From the NCBI RefSeq assembly GCF_900112045.1, contig NZ_FOJW01000014.1, positions 1-64,000 on the forward strand: a DNA stretch of 64,000 bases. Reading direction: 5' to 3'. The notes beneath the pieces were generated by a model. The model worked only from the letters and a program-made list of their open reading frames with translations. It was not told where the DNA came from and searched no databases. Numbering within the stretch: position 1 is the stretch's first letter; the number at the start of each line of letters is the position of its first letter. Positions 63,160 to 64,000 of this stretch are shown piece after piece. The translations under genes and the position numbers were made by a program. The DNA comes from Lentibacillus halodurans (GTDB lineage: Bacteria > Bacillota > Bacilli > Bacillales > Amphibacillaceae).

Positions 63160-63164
63160 ATAAA

Positions 63165-63180
63165 TTGTAATCGATTACAA
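63165..63180. promoter_or_regulatory. LacI-family operator palindrome
   Basis: TTGTAATCGATTACAA is a perfect 16-base palindrome with the central CG typical of LacI-family operators. It starts five bases after the -10, so bound repressor would block its own gene. Confidence 0.8.
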
Positions 63181-63234
63181 TAAGGTTCGAAATGCAGATC
63201 AAGCTCGAGGCAAAGAAGGTAGGACGAGAAATAA

Positions 63235-64000
63235 ATGGCGAACATACAACAAGTGGCGAAACAAGCAGGCGTTTCCGTGGCGACCGTATCAAGAGTATTA
63301 AACGGTCAGGGCACGGTAACGGCCAAGACACGAATCAAAGTAGAAGATGCAATCAAAAGACTAAATTATGAGCCCAGTATGCTGGGCAGGAACTTAAGGA
63401 ACTCGGAAAGCCGTATTCTGTTAATTTTAATTCCTAAAATATCCAATCCATTTTATTCTGAAATTATTAATGGCATTGAAACAGCTGCATTAACACATCA
63501 TTATAATATTCTTCTTTGTGAAACGGATTCGAATCCTGATCGGGAAAATATTTATTTTGACTTAGTCAGAAAGAAAATGGCTGATGGGATTATTTCCATG
63601 GATCCTGCAGTCAATGTGGAATCACTGATTGAACTCGCTGAATCCTATGCTATTATACAATGCAGTGAATACACAGTTGAAAGTGGTATTCCCTATGTAA
63701 CGATCGATAACGAGGAGGCGGCGTATCGGGCTGTAAAACATTTAATCAAAATCGGACATGAAAAAATTGCCCTGATCAATTCAGATGAGAAATTTCTGTA
63801 CGCCAGACAACGTCAATTGGGGTACCGGCGTGCACTTGAAGAAAATGGGATCCCGATAAGTGATCACTACATTCACCATACACAACAAATTGGTTTTGAG
63901 TACGGACAGCAAGCAATGAGGAAAATTATTAATTTAAAAGACCGCCCTACAGCAGTATTTGCTGTATCAGATATGCTGGCGATCGGTGCGTTAAAAGAAA
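63235..64000 (+). CDS. LacI family transcriptional regulator (partial, cut by window end)
   Basis: 255 residues visible. N-terminal LacI helix-turn-helix NIQQVAKQAGVSVATVSRVLNG and hinge ending MLGRNLRNS, then the periplasmic-binding-like domain (ILLILIPKISNPFYSEIING ... KDRPTAVFAVSDMLAIGALKE). Likely represses itself and the divergent isomerase in response to a sugar-type ligand. C-terminus lies beyond base 64000. Confidence 0.93.
   Translation, partial: MANIQQVAKQAGVSVATVSRVLNGQGTVTAKTRIKVEDAIKRLNYEPSMLGRNLRNSESRILLILIPKISNPFYSEIINGIETAALTHHYNILLCETDSNPDRENIYFDLVRKKMADGIISMDPAVNVESLIELAESYAIIQCSEYTVESGIPYVTIDNEEAAYRAVKHLIKIGHEKIALINSDEKFLYARQRQLGYRRALEENGIPISDHYIHHTQQIGFEYGQQAMRKIINLKDRPTAVFAVSDMLAIGALKE

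Overview
The window is the replication-origin region of a low-GC Gram-positive, spore-forming member of the Bacillaceae. Gene order (gyrA-gyrB-remB-recF-rlbA-dnaN-dnaA / oriC / rpmH-rnpA-yidC-jag-mnmE-mnmG-rsmG-noc-parA-parB, later rpsF-ssb-rpsR, gdpP-rplI-dnaC-purA and walRKHIJ-htrA) matches Bacillus subtilis closely. The acidic exported proteins and protein flavour suggest the Virgibacillus/Oceanobacillus/Lentibacillus group; the genus is inference.

Layout. 0-0.9 kb: an IS3-type element with both ends but most of orfB deleted. 0.9-7.5 kb, minus strand: serS behind a T-box, pdxS-pdxT, dacA, guaB. 7.7-10 kb: yaaC and a degenerate HD-GYP protein, where B. subtilis has an rRNA operon. 10-19.5 kb, minus: gyrA to dnaA. 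18.0-20.0 kb: bipartite oriC. 20-29.7 kb, plus: ribosome/RNA/membrane biogenesis genes and chromosome segregation genes with a parS site. 30-31.1 kb: a decayed cysteine desulfurase pseudogene holding a perfect parS. 31.1-37.8 kb: membrane proteins, yyaC, ychF, rpsF-ssb-rpsR. 37.9-40.5 kb, minus: modABC and a DUF1189 protein. 41-47.6 kb: yybS-gdpP-rplI-dnaC and purA. 48-56.6 kb: an M23/LysM/G5 wall enzyme next to the WalRK operon and htrA. 56.6-64 kb: accessory genes (DoxX-like, membrane protein, pterin dehydratase, GNAT, PBP4, gene fragments) ending in a divergent sugar isomerase / LacI regulator pair cut by the window edge.

Most genes left of oriC are on the minus strand and most genes right of it on the plus strand, so transcription mainly follows replication. 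No rRNA, tRNA or CRISPR array was seen.

The least explained content is intergenic: several dispersed repeat families (two long copies at 0.9 and 45.8 kb; two at 56.8 and 58.9 kb; a degenerate group at 8.7, 23.9, 32.0 and 40.6 kb with hairpins whose stems vary around a constant GTCCT loop). Also notable are DnaA-box clusters away from oriC, parS and Noc-type sites including a hybrid one inside parA, and WalR-box and PurBox candidates.
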